Shown: piece by piece, positions 25,465-33,770 of the stretch | How positions within the stretch are numbered: position 1 is the stretch's first letter | Layout of the letters: each line of letters opens with the position of its first letter | Assembly (NCBI GenBank): GCA_951802115.1 | Contig: CATOPL010000022.1 | Location: forward strand, 1-46,832 | DNA: 46,832 bases | Reading direction: 5' to 3' | Source of the DNA: an uncultured Lachnospiraceae bacterium | Lineage (GTDB): Bacteria > Bacillota > Clostridia > Lachnospirales > Lachnospiraceae | Made by a program: the position numbers and the translations under genes | Notes under the pieces: generated by a model | Told to the model about the DNA's origin: nothing | Seen by the model: only the letters and a program-made list of their open reading frames with translations | Databases searched by the model: none

Positions 25465-25541
25465 TAGGGGACTATATGAGTAATTCACAAAATTAGGGGA
25501 CTAATTTTGGTAAAAACGTCAATGGAATAATTAGGGGACTA
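25465..25541. promoter_or_regulatory. Three TAGGGGACTA direct repeats (operator or iterons)
   Basis: Exact copies occur at 25465-25474, 25494-25503 and 25532-25541. Two are extended to TTAGGGGACTAA, which is partly palindromic. The third abuts TATAAT (25546-25551), a good -10 box for the HIRAN gene. The site lies between a ribbon-helix-helix gene and the divergent HIRAN gene. Confidence 0.7.
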
Positions 25542-25580
25542 ATGATATAATAGAACCATCAAAAGAAAGGAGACAAACAG

Positions 25581-26018
25581 ATGAAACAGATTACAAACGT
25601 CAGAAAGACGGTCTGCATCATGGCGAACCAGTTAAAGAAGGCTGGCTATTCCTTATCAGATGCTTTCAGAAAGGCATGGCGGAGAGTAAAACTCTCTATG
25701 ATCATCCGGGCAGCAGGCACAAGCTTTGAGAACAGACAGGAACGGTTGAGCTTCCTGAAGCAGTTCCGGCCGGAAGATTTAAGCGTAACTTTAGAGAGAG
25801 AACCTGATAACAGATATGACCAGAACGCGATCCGCATAGTTGTACATATTCGCAGCATCCGTCGCCGGACAGTGATCGGGTACGTCCCCAAAGGGCTTGC
25901 GCGGGAGCTGTCAAAGGTGATCGACATGGGTATACAGGTAAAAGCGTCTCTGATGCAGATCATCGGCGGATACAGCTATAAAGAGAATCTGGGCGCGCTG
26001 GTGAACATCACAATATGA
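25581..26018 (+). CDS. HIRAN-domain protein
   Basis: The protein has 145 residues. The HIRAN fold is seen from about residue 42: RAAGTSFENRQERLSFL, LEREPDNRYDQNAIRI, VIGYVPKGLARELSKVID. HIRAN domains bind free 3' DNA ends or stalled forks and usually belong to helicase or nuclease proteins; here the domain stands almost alone. A strong AAAGGAG precedes the ATG. The gene heads a run of small genes to 27094. A degraded copy of part of this gene lies outside the element at 18697. Confidence 0.85.
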   Translation: MKQITNVRKTVCIMANQLKKAGYSLSDAFRKAWRRVKLSMIIRAAGTSFENRQERLSFLKQFRPEDLSVTLEREPDNRYDQNAIRIVVHIRSIRRRTVIGYVPKGLARELSKVIDMGIQVKASLMQIIGGYSYKENLGALVNITI

Positions 26019-26032
26019 TGGGCGGTGATCGG

Positions 26033-26215
26033 ATGACAGAGAAAGACCTTGCAGACATGACAGCCGCAGAGGAAAAGCGTCTTGGAGTGAACAGCCCGGA
26101 ATTTATCAGGCGGCACAACGAGATCATGGAGACGGCGGACAGGATGCGCCGGGAGAATAAAAAGCGCCTCTGCCAGACTGGACCTCTGACAAAGGCAAGT
26201 AGCCCGCAAACATAG
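26033..26215 (+). CDS. Hypothetical small protein (60 aa)
   Basis: The protein is charged and helical (TEKDLADMTAAEEKRLGVNS, EFIRRHNEIMETADRMRREN) and follows the HIRAN gene by 14 bases. GGCGGTGATC serves as a weak ribosome site for the ATG at 26033. No family is recognised. Confidence 0.5.
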   Translation: MTEKDLADMTAAEEKRLGVNSPEFIRRHNEIMETADRMRRENKKRLCQTGPLTKASSPQT

Positions 26216-26221
26216 GAAAAC

Positions 26222-26256
26222 GGGGCACGCAGGCAGTATAACACGCCTGCTGCCCC
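26222..26256 (+). repeat. GCAGCAGG-family hairpin 4
   Basis: GGGGCACGCAGGC and GCCTGCTGCCCC pair with one bulged base. TTTG follows, so it may act as a terminator or processing site between two small genes. Confidence 0.55.
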
Positions 26257-26281
26257 TTTGTAAAGAAAGGAATGAGAAATT

Positions 26282-26572
26282 ATGGTACAGATGATTGATT
26301 TGGAGCATCAGGCATCCTTCGGGTCCTGTGAGGCTTCAGCGGGTTGGCAGAAAGGGATCCCGGAGCATAAAACGCTGATGATCGAGTTTGTAAAGATCCT
26401 GGATGATGTTCAGACAGACGATCAGATGCAGTTAAAGCTGATGATGCTGGCGAACTGCAGGAAACAGCGCCCGCAGTTTCTGGTACATATGACGGCCGTT
26501 TTCATGGCAGCGGAGCACAGGCAGCCGCTCATGATCGAGATGAAAAGAGGATCCGGAACGGTACCGGAGTAG
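26282..26572 (+). CDS. Hypothetical protein (96 aa)
   Basis: The protein is soluble, with a helical centre (TLMIEFVKILDDVQTDDQMQLKLMMLANC). AAAGGAATGAG lies before the ATG. I recognise no family. It sits in the small-gene run between GCAGCAGG-family hairpins 4 and 5. Confidence 0.55.
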   Translation: MVQMIDLEHQASFGSCEASAGWQKGIPEHKTLMIEFVKILDDVQTDDQMQLKLMMLANCRKQRPQFLVHMTAVFMAAEHRQPLMIEMKRGSGTVPE

Positions 26573-26579
26573 AGAACCG

Positions 26580-26628
26580 CCTGCTGCCCCCTTCCGGGAA
26601 ATATACAAACGGTACGGACGGCAGTAGG
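26580..26628. repeat. GCAGCAGG-family inverted repeat 5
   Basis: CCTGCTGCC (26580-26588) and GGCAGTAGG (26620-26628) pair with one G-T pair, between two small genes. Confidence 0.45.
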
Positions 26629-26656
26629 GTATTCACAGAAAGGAGAGACTGATATA

Positions 26657-27094
26657 ATGAGGACAGACCATATAAAAAGCTTCCCGTGCTTCACGGAACA
26701 TCCTCCGAAGCCGGAGAAGATGGAGCACAAAGACCGGTATTATCAGGAGCATGGCTGTTTTGAGTCGGAAATCATCCTGGACAGCTCCGGATACCTGATA
26801 GACGGGTATACCAGCTATCTGCTGGCGGTCAGGTACGGCGTGCCTCATGTCCCTGTGAGGTACGGCAGGCGGCAGATCATAAGGGCGGCACACCGGCCAG
26901 GTGGAAAGCTGTATGCCTGGGAGCTTCCCGTGGGCCTGACAGATCGGATAAAGATCGGGGACCGTGTGCTTGTTCGATCTGGAAAGGGCGTGAGAGTGGT
27001 TACAGTGGCAGCACTTGAGGAATACGGGCAGCAGGCTACAGAACCGCTCAGAATGGCGCTCAGGAAGTCAGGGAGGGTTGCAGATACAGTATGA
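26657..27094 (+). CDS. ParB/Srx-like protein
   Basis: The 145-residue protein has a first half (FTEHPPKPEKMEHKDRYYQ, FESEIILDSSGYLIDGYTSYLLAVRYG, VPHVPVRYG) resembling the ParB/sulfiredoxin N-terminal fold, in which a target statement is followed by LxDGxxRLxAA; here it is LIDGYTSYLLA. The second half (DRIKIGDRVLVRSGKGVRVVTV) looks like a small beta-barrel. It could have a partition or DNA-contact role, but the classic ParB helix-turn-helix is absent. A strong AAAGGAGAG ribosome site is present. Confidence 0.6.
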   Translation: MRTDHIKSFPCFTEHPPKPEKMEHKDRYYQEHGCFESEIILDSSGYLIDGYTSYLLAVRYGVPHVPVRYGRRQIIRAAHRPGGKLYAWELPVGLTDRIKIGDRVLVRSGKGVRVVTVAALEEYGQQATEPLRMALRKSGRVADTV

Positions 27095-27175
27095 CGGATA
27101 TGTAAAAACAAACTCTAATATGAATCACAGAAGATCAGAAGAATGGCCGTAAATACGGGCATTTTTCTGCGTTTT

Positions 27176-27246
27176 CCGGTTGCAGCCGGAACCGATGCGG
27201 GTTGCAACTTTTTGCGAACGGTTGCAACCGGAAAGGCGAACGTTCG
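27176..27246. promoter_or_regulatory. Tandem GGTTGCA palindromes ahead of the element sigma gene
   Basis: The core GGTTGCA recurs at 27178, 27200 and 27220, spaced 22 and 20 bases (two helical turns). The outer ones are palindromes, CCGGTTGCAGCCGG and CGGTTGCAACCG. The palindrome CGAACGTTCG follows at 27237-27246. The array lies 50-115 bases before the sigma gene, suggesting cooperative binding by a dimeric regulator. Confidence 0.6.
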
Positions 27247-27292
27247 TACAGGTTCCAAAACCAACGAATAACGGAAGGGGAGTTGATAAACC

Positions 27293-28153
27293 ATGACCAA
27301 TGAACAGCTTGTCGCCCGGATCAGAGCCGGAGAAAATGTAAGTGAGAATATGCTGCAGCTCTGGCAGCAGGTGAAAGCATTTATACATATACTGGCAAAA
27401 AGATACCAGGGCATGGCTGACCTTGAGGATCTGGAGCAGGAGGGATATATTGCACTGTATCCGGCCATTGATGGATACGATCCGGAAAAGGGTGTGCTGT
27501 TTCTGACCTATGCAGAGTATCATATCAGCCAGGCAATGCGGAGTTACGTCCTGAAGAACAAAGGCAGCCTGCGGCTGTCCTTCCGGGCTTATGGGCAGGT
27601 CATGAAGTACAGGAAGTTCTGCAATGCTGTTCTGCTGCAGCATGGTCAGGAGCCGTCAGACAGGGATGCAGCGCAGCATATGGGGCTGTCCGTGACACAG
27701 ATCAGAGAGATCAGGCAGAACGCAGTTCTTGACAATGTGGGGAGTTTGGATGCAGAACTGCCGGACAGTGAGGATATAACGGTAGGGGATACGGTTCCCA
27801 GCGGGGAGGATATGGAGGGCGACGCTGCCGATCGGCTGGATCAGGAGCACCTGCGGACAGTAATCTGGTCAATGGTGGACGGTCTTCCGGACAGGCAGCC
27901 GGCCGTGATCCGGATGAAGTACCGGCAAGGTATGACATTAAAAGAGATAGGGGAAGTCCATGGTCTGTCCATAGAGACGATCCGGAAGGCAGAGCGCAAA
28001 GGGATGCAGGCGCTGCGACAATCTCATAAAGTCAGGCAATTAAAAGCGTTCCTGCCAGAGTTTGCAGAAGCCCAGGCATACAGAGGTAACGGCGTGGATC
28101 AGTTCAACCGGACATGGACCAGCTCCACGGAGCGGGTAGCTCTGCAGTTATAA
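27293..28153 (+). CDS. Element-encoded sigma-70 family factor
   Basis: The protein has 286 residues. Region 2 is seen as LAKRYQGMADLEDLEQEGYIALYPAIDGYDPEKGVLFLTYAEYHISQAMRSYV, a region 3-like segment as EPSDRDAAQHMGLSVTQIREIRQ, and region 4 as LPDRQPAVIRMKYRQGMTLKEIGEVHGLSIETIRKAERKGMQALR. It therefore retains more regions than an ECF factor and resembles sigma factors found on phages and mobile elements of Clostridia. It is the last gene before the right attachment repeat and has its own palindrome-rich leader. It may drive late element genes; no target promoters are identified. Confidence 0.88.
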   Translation: MTNEQLVARIRAGENVSENMLQLWQQVKAFIHILAKRYQGMADLEDLEQEGYIALYPAIDGYDPEKGVLFLTYAEYHISQAMRSYVLKNKGSLRLSFRAYGQVMKYRKFCNAVLLQHGQEPSDRDAAQHMGLSVTQIREIRQNAVLDNVGSLDAELPDSEDITVGDTVPSGEDMEGDAADRLDQEHLRTVIWSMVDGLPDRQPAVIRMKYRQGMTLKEIGEVHGLSIETIRKAERKGMQALRQSHKVRQLKAFLPEFAEAQAYRGNGVDQFNRTWTSSTERVALQL

Positions 28154-28154
28154 A

Positions 28155-28182
28155 ATTCTGGTCGACAAACGGTCGATAAAAT
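28155..28182 (+). repeat. Right arm-type repeat (integrase or excisionase site)
   Basis: This copy matches 18987-19014 at 25 of 28 positions in the same orientation and holds two GGTCGA boxes. It ends two bases before the right attachment repeat. Measured from the tRNA core the two copies are about 111 and 118-125 bases away, symmetrical as in an attP site. Confidence 0.6.
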
Positions 28183-28184
28183 AT

Positions 28185-28210
28185 AAAAAACCACCCTTTT
28201 CAGGTGGTTT
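28185..28210 (-). terminator. Terminator of tRNA-Thr
   Basis: On the minus strand AAACCACC and GGTGGTTT form an eight-pair stem, followed by TTT. A second copy lies in the left attachment repeat. Confidence 0.75.
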
Positions 28211-28307
28211 CATTCCTCTTTAAATATGCCGAAAAACATTGAATCTACAAGGAAAAATAAAAAAGCTCCCGACCGGATTTGAACCGGTGACCTACGCATT
28301 ACGAGTG
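28185..28307. repeat. Right attachment repeat (123 bp)
   Basis: This is a perfect copy of 18753-18875. It supplies the 3' half and the terminator of the intact tRNA-Thr gene, so integration does not destroy the tRNA. Confidence 0.92.
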
Positions 28308-28336
28308 CGTCGCTCTACCGACTGAGCCACGGAAGC
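28264..28336 (-). tRNA. tRNA-Thr(CGT)
   Basis: The full cloverleaf can be drawn: acceptor GCTTCCG/CGGGAGC, D stem GCTC/GAGC, anticodon stem ACGCA/TGCGT around CTCGTAA (anticodon CGT, 28303-28301), T stem ACCGG/CCGGT with TTCAAAT. CCA is not encoded. The 3' half from the anticodon loop onward is the integration target and is duplicated at 18753-18875. Confidence 0.95.
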
Positions 28337-28358
28337 ATGTTCTCTAAGAACAAAAAAG

Positions 28359-28387
28359 ATTGTAACAGATGTGGGAAGAAATGTAAA
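28359..28387 (-). promoter_or_regulatory. Promoter of tRNA-Thr
   Basis: On the minus strand TTTACA and TACAAT are 17 bases apart, 23 bases ahead of the tRNA 5' end. Confidence 0.7.
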
Positions 28388-28426
28388 GTGTTTTTTTGGA
28401 AAAAATAAAAAAACTGATTTTGCCTG

Positions 28427-28648
28427 TCATTTTATGGTTAAAAGATCCGGATACAGCCAGTTGCGGATAGCATTGTAGTTCTGTGCGGCGAGCGTATCTT
28501 TCGGTTTGCAGCTTACCGGATATACAAGGGAAATATTCGGAGCCGGTCCGACCAGGTCCCTCTTTTGTTGAGTGCTACCAACATATCCAAATAAAACATA
28601 GTTGCCAGCGGCTTCATGCCGTATTTCAGATATTCGTTCACACAGCAT
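28427..28648 (-). CDS. Doubtful ORF (73 aa)
   Basis: This is an open frame of 73 codons (QKRDLVGPAPNISLVYPVSC, DTLAAQNYNAIRNWLYPDLL) in the gap between the tRNA and the formate/nitrite transporter gene. No ribosome site stands out and no family is recognised. It may be part of a dispersed intergenic repeat or a gene fragment rather than a working gene. Confidence 0.25.
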   Translation of the reverse strand: MLCERISEIRHEAAGNYVLFGYVGSTQQKRDLVGPAPNISLVYPVSCKPKDTLAAQNYNAIRNWLYPDLLTIK

Positions 28649-28750
28649 CAGAACAGGACAAGTGACAACATTCCTACAAAGTGTACAATCACATGGCGAA
28701 TAAAATGTGTTATTATATATTGGATATAAAACTCAAAGGAGGGTCCAGAT

Positions 28751-29521
28751 ATGTTTAGGGATGAATTTACAGGTGTGTGCAATGCAGCGAAGGGAAAATT
28801 GAACCTTTTGAATCATAATCCGGCCGGTTACATAATCGCATCGATTGTGGCGGGATTTTTCATTGCATTCGGAGGATTTGTCATGCTTACGGTTGGCGGC
28901 AACCTGGGAACGACAGGAGCAGGCAAGCTTTTGATGGCGGCTTCTTTTGCGGCTGCATTAAGCCTGGTTGTTATGGCAGGGGCAGAATTGTTTACAGGTA
29001 ATAATTTTGTGATGGCATCGGCTGCTTTTGCCGGAGAGGTAAAATGGGGAGAAGCGATAAAGCTGTGGGTAATCTGTTACATAGGTAATCTGGTTGGTTC
29101 TCTGCTGGCAGCAGTTCTGTTTCATCTGACAGGGCTTGCAAGCGGGGCGGTCGGCGAAGTGATCGCGACAGTGGCGGCTGCCAAGATGGGAGGTACAGCG
29201 CTGAACCTGTTTATAAAAGCGATTTTCTGCAATATACTCGTATGTCTTGCTGTGTGGTGCGCTGCCAAGATGAAGACAGAGTCAGGAAAACTGATCATGA
29301 TTTTCTGGTGTATTTACGTATTTGTCGTGTGTGGTTTTGAGCATAGCATTGCCAATATGACGATTATGGCGTCAGGACTTCTGGATCCGAATGGCGTAGC
29401 GGGCTTGTCTGTCGGAGGTTATATCTTCAATCTGGTAATTGTTACGATTGGAAATATGATTGGCGGGATTCTTTTTGTGGCCTGGCCGTATTTCATGATA
29501 CAGAAAAAGTCCGGGAAATGA
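28751..29521 (+). CDS. Formate/nitrite transporter family protein
   Basis: The 256-residue, six-helix membrane protein belongs to the FNT family, pentameric channels moving formate, nitrite or hydrosulfide. Signatures are GFFIAFGGFVML, MAGAELFTGNNFVM, and CGFEHSIANM with the central pore histidine H198, followed by a re-entrant region. The ligand cannot be told from sequence alone: FocA, NirC and Fnt3 look alike. AAAGGAGGGTCC gives a strong ribosome site. The gene is monocistronic, without pflB nearby. Confidence 0.92.
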   Translation: MFRDEFTGVCNAAKGKLNLLNHNPAGYIIASIVAGFFIAFGGFVMLTVGGNLGTTGAGKLLMAASFAAALSLVVMAGAELFTGNNFVMASAAFAGEVKWGEAIKLWVICYIGNLVGSLLAAVLFHLTGLASGAVGEVIATVAAAKMGGTALNLFIKAIFCNILVCLAVWCAAKMKTESGKLIMIFWCIYVFVVCGFEHSIANMTIMASGLLDPNGVAGLSVGGYIFNLVIVTIGNMIGGILFVAWPYFMIQKKSGK

Positions 29522-29562
29522 TTTTGTAAGTTTCAATATTAAATATCCCATATAAGAAACTG

Positions 29563-29664
29563 AAGGGGCTGTCGCAGATTGTGATCTTGCCTGTTTGTTT
29601 GGCTGCGCTGTATGGATCGGAGCGGCTGAACAGACAGGCAGGGTACGTTTTGCGGCAGCCTCTT
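29563..29664. repeat. Nested inverted repeat between the FNT gene and argH
   Basis: AAGGGGCTGTCGCA (29563-29576) pairs with TGCGGCAGCCTCTT (29651-29664), TCTTGCCTGTTTG with CAGACAGGCAGGG, and GCTGCGCT with AGCGGCT inside. The whole folds as one long imperfect hairpin of about 100 bases. It could be a terminator, but its size also suggests a miniature inverted-repeat element. Confidence 0.55.
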
Positions 29665-29794
29665 CTTGTGTTATGGAATTCAATGTGATAAAATAAGTTC
29701 TGCCAAAGCGCGGGAAGACGACTGTTTTGTCGGAAACAGGTGAGATGATTTTTTGAAGAAGCGAAATGGTAATAACAGAAAGGATAAGAAAAAT

Positions 29795-31204
<1,410 letters not shown>

Positions 31205-31376
31205 ATTTTGTAAAAAGATCGTGTATTATTTATGAGAAAAACAGTTGTATGCGGATGACGGACATGAAAAATGTGCGTATCTGTATCGTGTATTTCCCGG
31301 ATTTTTACGGTTGCTTGTCTTCCAACGGGAAAAGATTATGGGAATACACTGCATAGTTGAGGAGGAATATGAGAAG

Positions 31377-32462
31377 ATGAGTGAGAAGTTAAGAGTGGGT
31401 ATTCTCGGCGGGACCGGTATGGTGGGGCAGAGATTTATTTCCCTGTTGGAAAATCATCCGTGGTTTGAGGTGGTGACGATCGCGGCAAGCGCGCGTTCCG
31501 CCGGAAAGACCTATGAAGATGCCGTGGGCGGACGATGGAAAATGACAACTCCCATGCCGGAGGCAGTGAAAAAAATAATTGTCATGAATGTAAATGAAGT
31601 GGAAAAGGTTGCGGCAGGCGTTGATTTTGTGTTCAGTGCCGTGGATATGTCCAAAGAAGAGATCAAGGCGATAGAAGAAGAGTATGCGAAAACGGAGACG
31701 CCGGTAGTGTCAAACAACAGTGCGCATCGCTGGACGCCGGATGTTCCGATGGTGATTCCGGAGATCAATCCGGAGCATTTTGAAGTGATTGAGGCACAGA
31801 AAAAACGCCTGGGGACGACCAGAGGATTTATTGCTGTAAAACCGAACTGTTCCATACAGAGCTATGCACCGGTACTGAACGCCTGGAAAGAGTTCGAACC
31901 ATATGAAGTGGTGGCGACTACCTATCAGGCAATCTCAGGCGCAGGAAAAACGTTTAAAGACTGGCCGGAGATGGTGGAGAATGTAATTCCCTATATCGGA
32001 GGAGAAGAGGAGAAATCAGAGCAGGAACCGCTGCGTGTTCTGGGACATGTGGAAAACGGTGCAGTCGTGAAGGCGCAGGAGCCGAAGATCACCTGCCAGT
32101 GCATCCGCGTTCCGGTACTGAACGGACATACGGCGGCTGTATTTGTGAAATTCCGCAAACAGCCGACGAAAGAGGAGCTGATCGACCGGATGGTGAATTA
32201 TAAAGGTTTTCCTCAGGAAGCAGGGCTTCCAAGCGCTCCCGGGCAGTTCATCCGTTATATGGAAGAAGATAACAGACCGCAGGTTCAGCTGGATGTGAAT
32301 TATGAAAACGGTATGGGAATATCAGTTGGGCGTCTTCGGGAAGACAGCGTATACGACTGGAAATTTATCGGACTTTCTCATAATACGGTGCGCGGCGCGG
32401 CAGGCGGCGCGGTGCTGTGTGCGGAGACATTAAAAGCCAAAGGATATATTGCGAGAAAATAA
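31377..32462 (+). CDS. asd: Aspartate-semialdehyde dehydrogenase (archaeal/fungal type)
   Basis: The enzyme makes aspartate semialdehyde for lysine, threonine, methionine and peptidoglycan precursors. The 361 residues begin with the NADP-binding GILGGTGMVGQRF (8-20). The catalytic cysteine is C158 in KPNCSIQS. AISGAGKTF and the histidine in RVPVLNGHTAAVFVKFR are present. The sequence belongs to the archaeal/fungal-type branch (TIGR00978-like), which many Clostridia use instead of the E. coli type. GAGGAGG precedes the chosen start. A terminator follows. Confidence 0.94.
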   Translation: MSEKLRVGILGGTGMVGQRFISLLENHPWFEVVTIAASARSAGKTYEDAVGGRWKMTTPMPEAVKKIIVMNVNEVEKVAAGVDFVFSAVDMSKEEIKAIEEEYAKTETPVVSNNSAHRWTPDVPMVIPEINPEHFEVIEAQKKRLGTTRGFIAVKPNCSIQSYAPVLNAWKEFEPYEVVATTYQAISGAGKTFKDWPEMVENVIPYIGGEEEKSEQEPLRVLGHVENGAVVKAQEPKITCQCIRVPVLNGHTAAVFVKFRKQPTKEELIDRMVNYKGFPQEAGLPSAPGQFIRYMEEDNRPQVQLDVNYENGMGISVGRLREDSVYDWKFIGLSHNTVRGAAGGAVLCAETLKAKGYIARK

Positions 32463-32473
32463 AAAAGCAAAAT

Positions 32474-32528
32474 AAGCATAACTTCTGAAATGTCAATCGG
32501 CAGATGCTTTCACGAGTTATGCTTTTTT
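32474..32528 (+). terminator. Terminator of asd
   Basis: AAGCATAACT (32474-32483) pairs with AGTTATGCTT (32515-32524), and TTTTC follows. The loop is about 31 bases, longer than usual. Confidence 0.7.
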
Positions 32529-32593
32529 CTTTCGCGGGCAGTGCTCCATTCGGCTGCGGCTGCAATCCGGCAGAAAATATTTGAATTCCATAC

Positions 32594-32622
32594 TTGACAT
32601 CCGGATATAAATGATGTAGTAT
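32594..32622 (+). promoter_or_regulatory. Promoter of recA
   Basis: TTGACA lies 17 bases ahead of TAGTAT. An overlapping TATAAT at 32620-32625 would give a 20-base spacing. The SOS box follows just downstream. Confidence 0.65.
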
Positions 32623-32635
32623 AATGACAGGAAAT

Positions 32636-32649
32636 CGAACAAAAGTTCG
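32636..32649. promoter_or_regulatory. SOS box (LexA site) of recA
   Basis: CGAACAAAAGTTCG fits the Gram-positive LexA consensus CGAAC-N4-GTTCG. It lies between the recA promoter and the recA start codon. Confidence 0.88.
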
Positions 32650-32687
32650 TATTGTGAAATATATTAATGATATAAAGGAGAGCCAGT

Positions 32688-33770
32688 ATGGGAAAAGAAG
32701 AGAAGGGTTCTGTGAAGGATGACAAGTTAAAAGCACTGGATGCGGCGCTCAGCCAGATCGAAAAGCAGTATGGTAAAGGATCTGTCATGAAGCTTGGAGA
32801 TACCGGTCATATGCAGGTGGAGACGATTCCTACAGGTTCCTTAAGTCTGGATATCGCACTGGGAGCAGGCGGCGTTCCCAAAGGACGTGTGGTGGAGATC
32901 TATGGGCCGGAATCCAGCGGTAAGACGACGGTTGCATTACATATGGTGGCGGAAGTGCAGAAGAGAGGCGGAATCGCCGGATTTATCGATGCCGAGCATG
33001 CGCTGGACCCGGTTTATGCCAAGCATATAGGCGTGGACATTGACAATCTTTATATTTCACAGCCGGATAACGGAGAGCAGGCGCTTGAGATTACAGAGAC
33101 CATGGTTCGCTCAGGAGCGGTGGATATCGTGATCGTGGACTCTGTGGCGGCTCTGGTTCCCAAAGCGGAGATCGACGGCGATATGGGGGATTCTCATGTA
33201 GGTCTTCATGCCCGTCTGATGTCTCAGGCTCTTCGGAAGCTGACAGCAGTGATCAGCAAGACGAACTGTGTGGTTATTTTTATCAATCAGCTCCGGGAAA
33301 AAGTGGGTGTTATGTTCGGCAATCCGGAGACGACGACCGGAGGACGTGCGTTGAAGTTTTATGCGTCAGTGAGGCTGGACGTTCGCCGGATCGAAGCGCT
33401 GAAGCAGGGCGGTGAGGTGATCGGTAACCGTACCCGTGTAAAGGTTGTAAAAAATAAGATCGCTCCGCCGTTCCGTGAAGCGGAATTCGATATCATGTTC
33501 GGGCAGGGGATTTCCACAGTGGGCGATGTTCTGGATCTGGCGGCCAACAGCGGAGTAGTGATGAAGAGCGGTTCCTGGTATGCCTATCATGATGCCAAGA
33601 TCGGACAGGGAAGAGAGAATGCCAAGCAGTTTCTCCGCGACAATCCGGAGACATGCAGAGAGATTGAAATGAAAGTCAGGGAACATTATGGATTACCGGG
33701 AACAGAAGTCCGGCCTGCAGAAACCAGCCTGTCAGGAGCAGGCGGCGCAGCTGAAGAAAGCGAAGGTTAA
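32688..33770 (+). CDS. recA: Recombinase RecA
   Basis: The protein forms filaments on single-stranded DNA, drives homologous strand exchange and triggers LexA cleavage. It has 360 residues. Walker [10 protein letters not shown] is at 73-81. [12 protein letters not shown], the Walker B region [16 protein letters not shown], and the DNA-binding loop region [29 protein letters not shown] are intact. AAAGGAGAG precedes the ATG. The gene is under an SOS box and is followed by recX, whose start lies inside recA. Confidence 0.98.
   Translation: MGKEEKGSVKDDKLKALDAALSQIEKQYGKGSVMKLGDTGHMQVETIPTGSLSLDIALGAGGVPKGRVVEIYGPESSGKTTVALHMVAEVQKRGGIAGFIDAEHALDPVYAKHIGVDIDNLYISQPDNGEQALEITETMVRSGAVDIVIVDSVAALVPKAEIDGDMGDSHVGLHARLMSQALRKLTAVISKTNCVVIFINQLREKVGVMFGNPETTTGGRALKFYASVRLDVRRIEALKQGGEVIGNRTRVKVVKNKIAPPFREAEFDIMFGQGISTVGDVLDLAANSGVVMKSGSWYAYHDAKIGQGRENAKQFLRDNPETCREIEMKVREHYGLPGTEVRPAETSLSGAGGAAEESEG

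Larger units (their letters stand above)
18876..28307. mobile_element. Integrative element in tRNA-Thr(CGT), about 9.4 kb
   Basis: The element lies between the two 123-bp repeats. Its integrase gene abuts the left end, and the right repeat restores an intact tRNA-Thr gene. Its regulatory core (CI-like repressor diverging from a Cro-like gene and an excisionase-like gene, then a VapE-type primase) resembles phage satellites of the PICI type and plasmid-like islands. No capsid, terminase, relaxase or secretion genes are seen. Self-transfer is therefore unlikely, and helper dependence or excision with autonomous replication is inferred. Its sequence is marked by a strong excess of the word GCAGCAGG. 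Confidence 0.9.

Noticed and set aside
20897..26628. CRISPR array from the repeated GCAGCAGG units
   Set aside because: Spacing is irregular, units lie far apart and inside genes, and no cas genes are present.
27237..27246. SOS box ahead of the element sigma gene
   Set aside because: CGAACGTTCG lacks the four-base spacer of the LexA site (CGAAC-N4-GTTCG), so it is recorded only as a palindrome.
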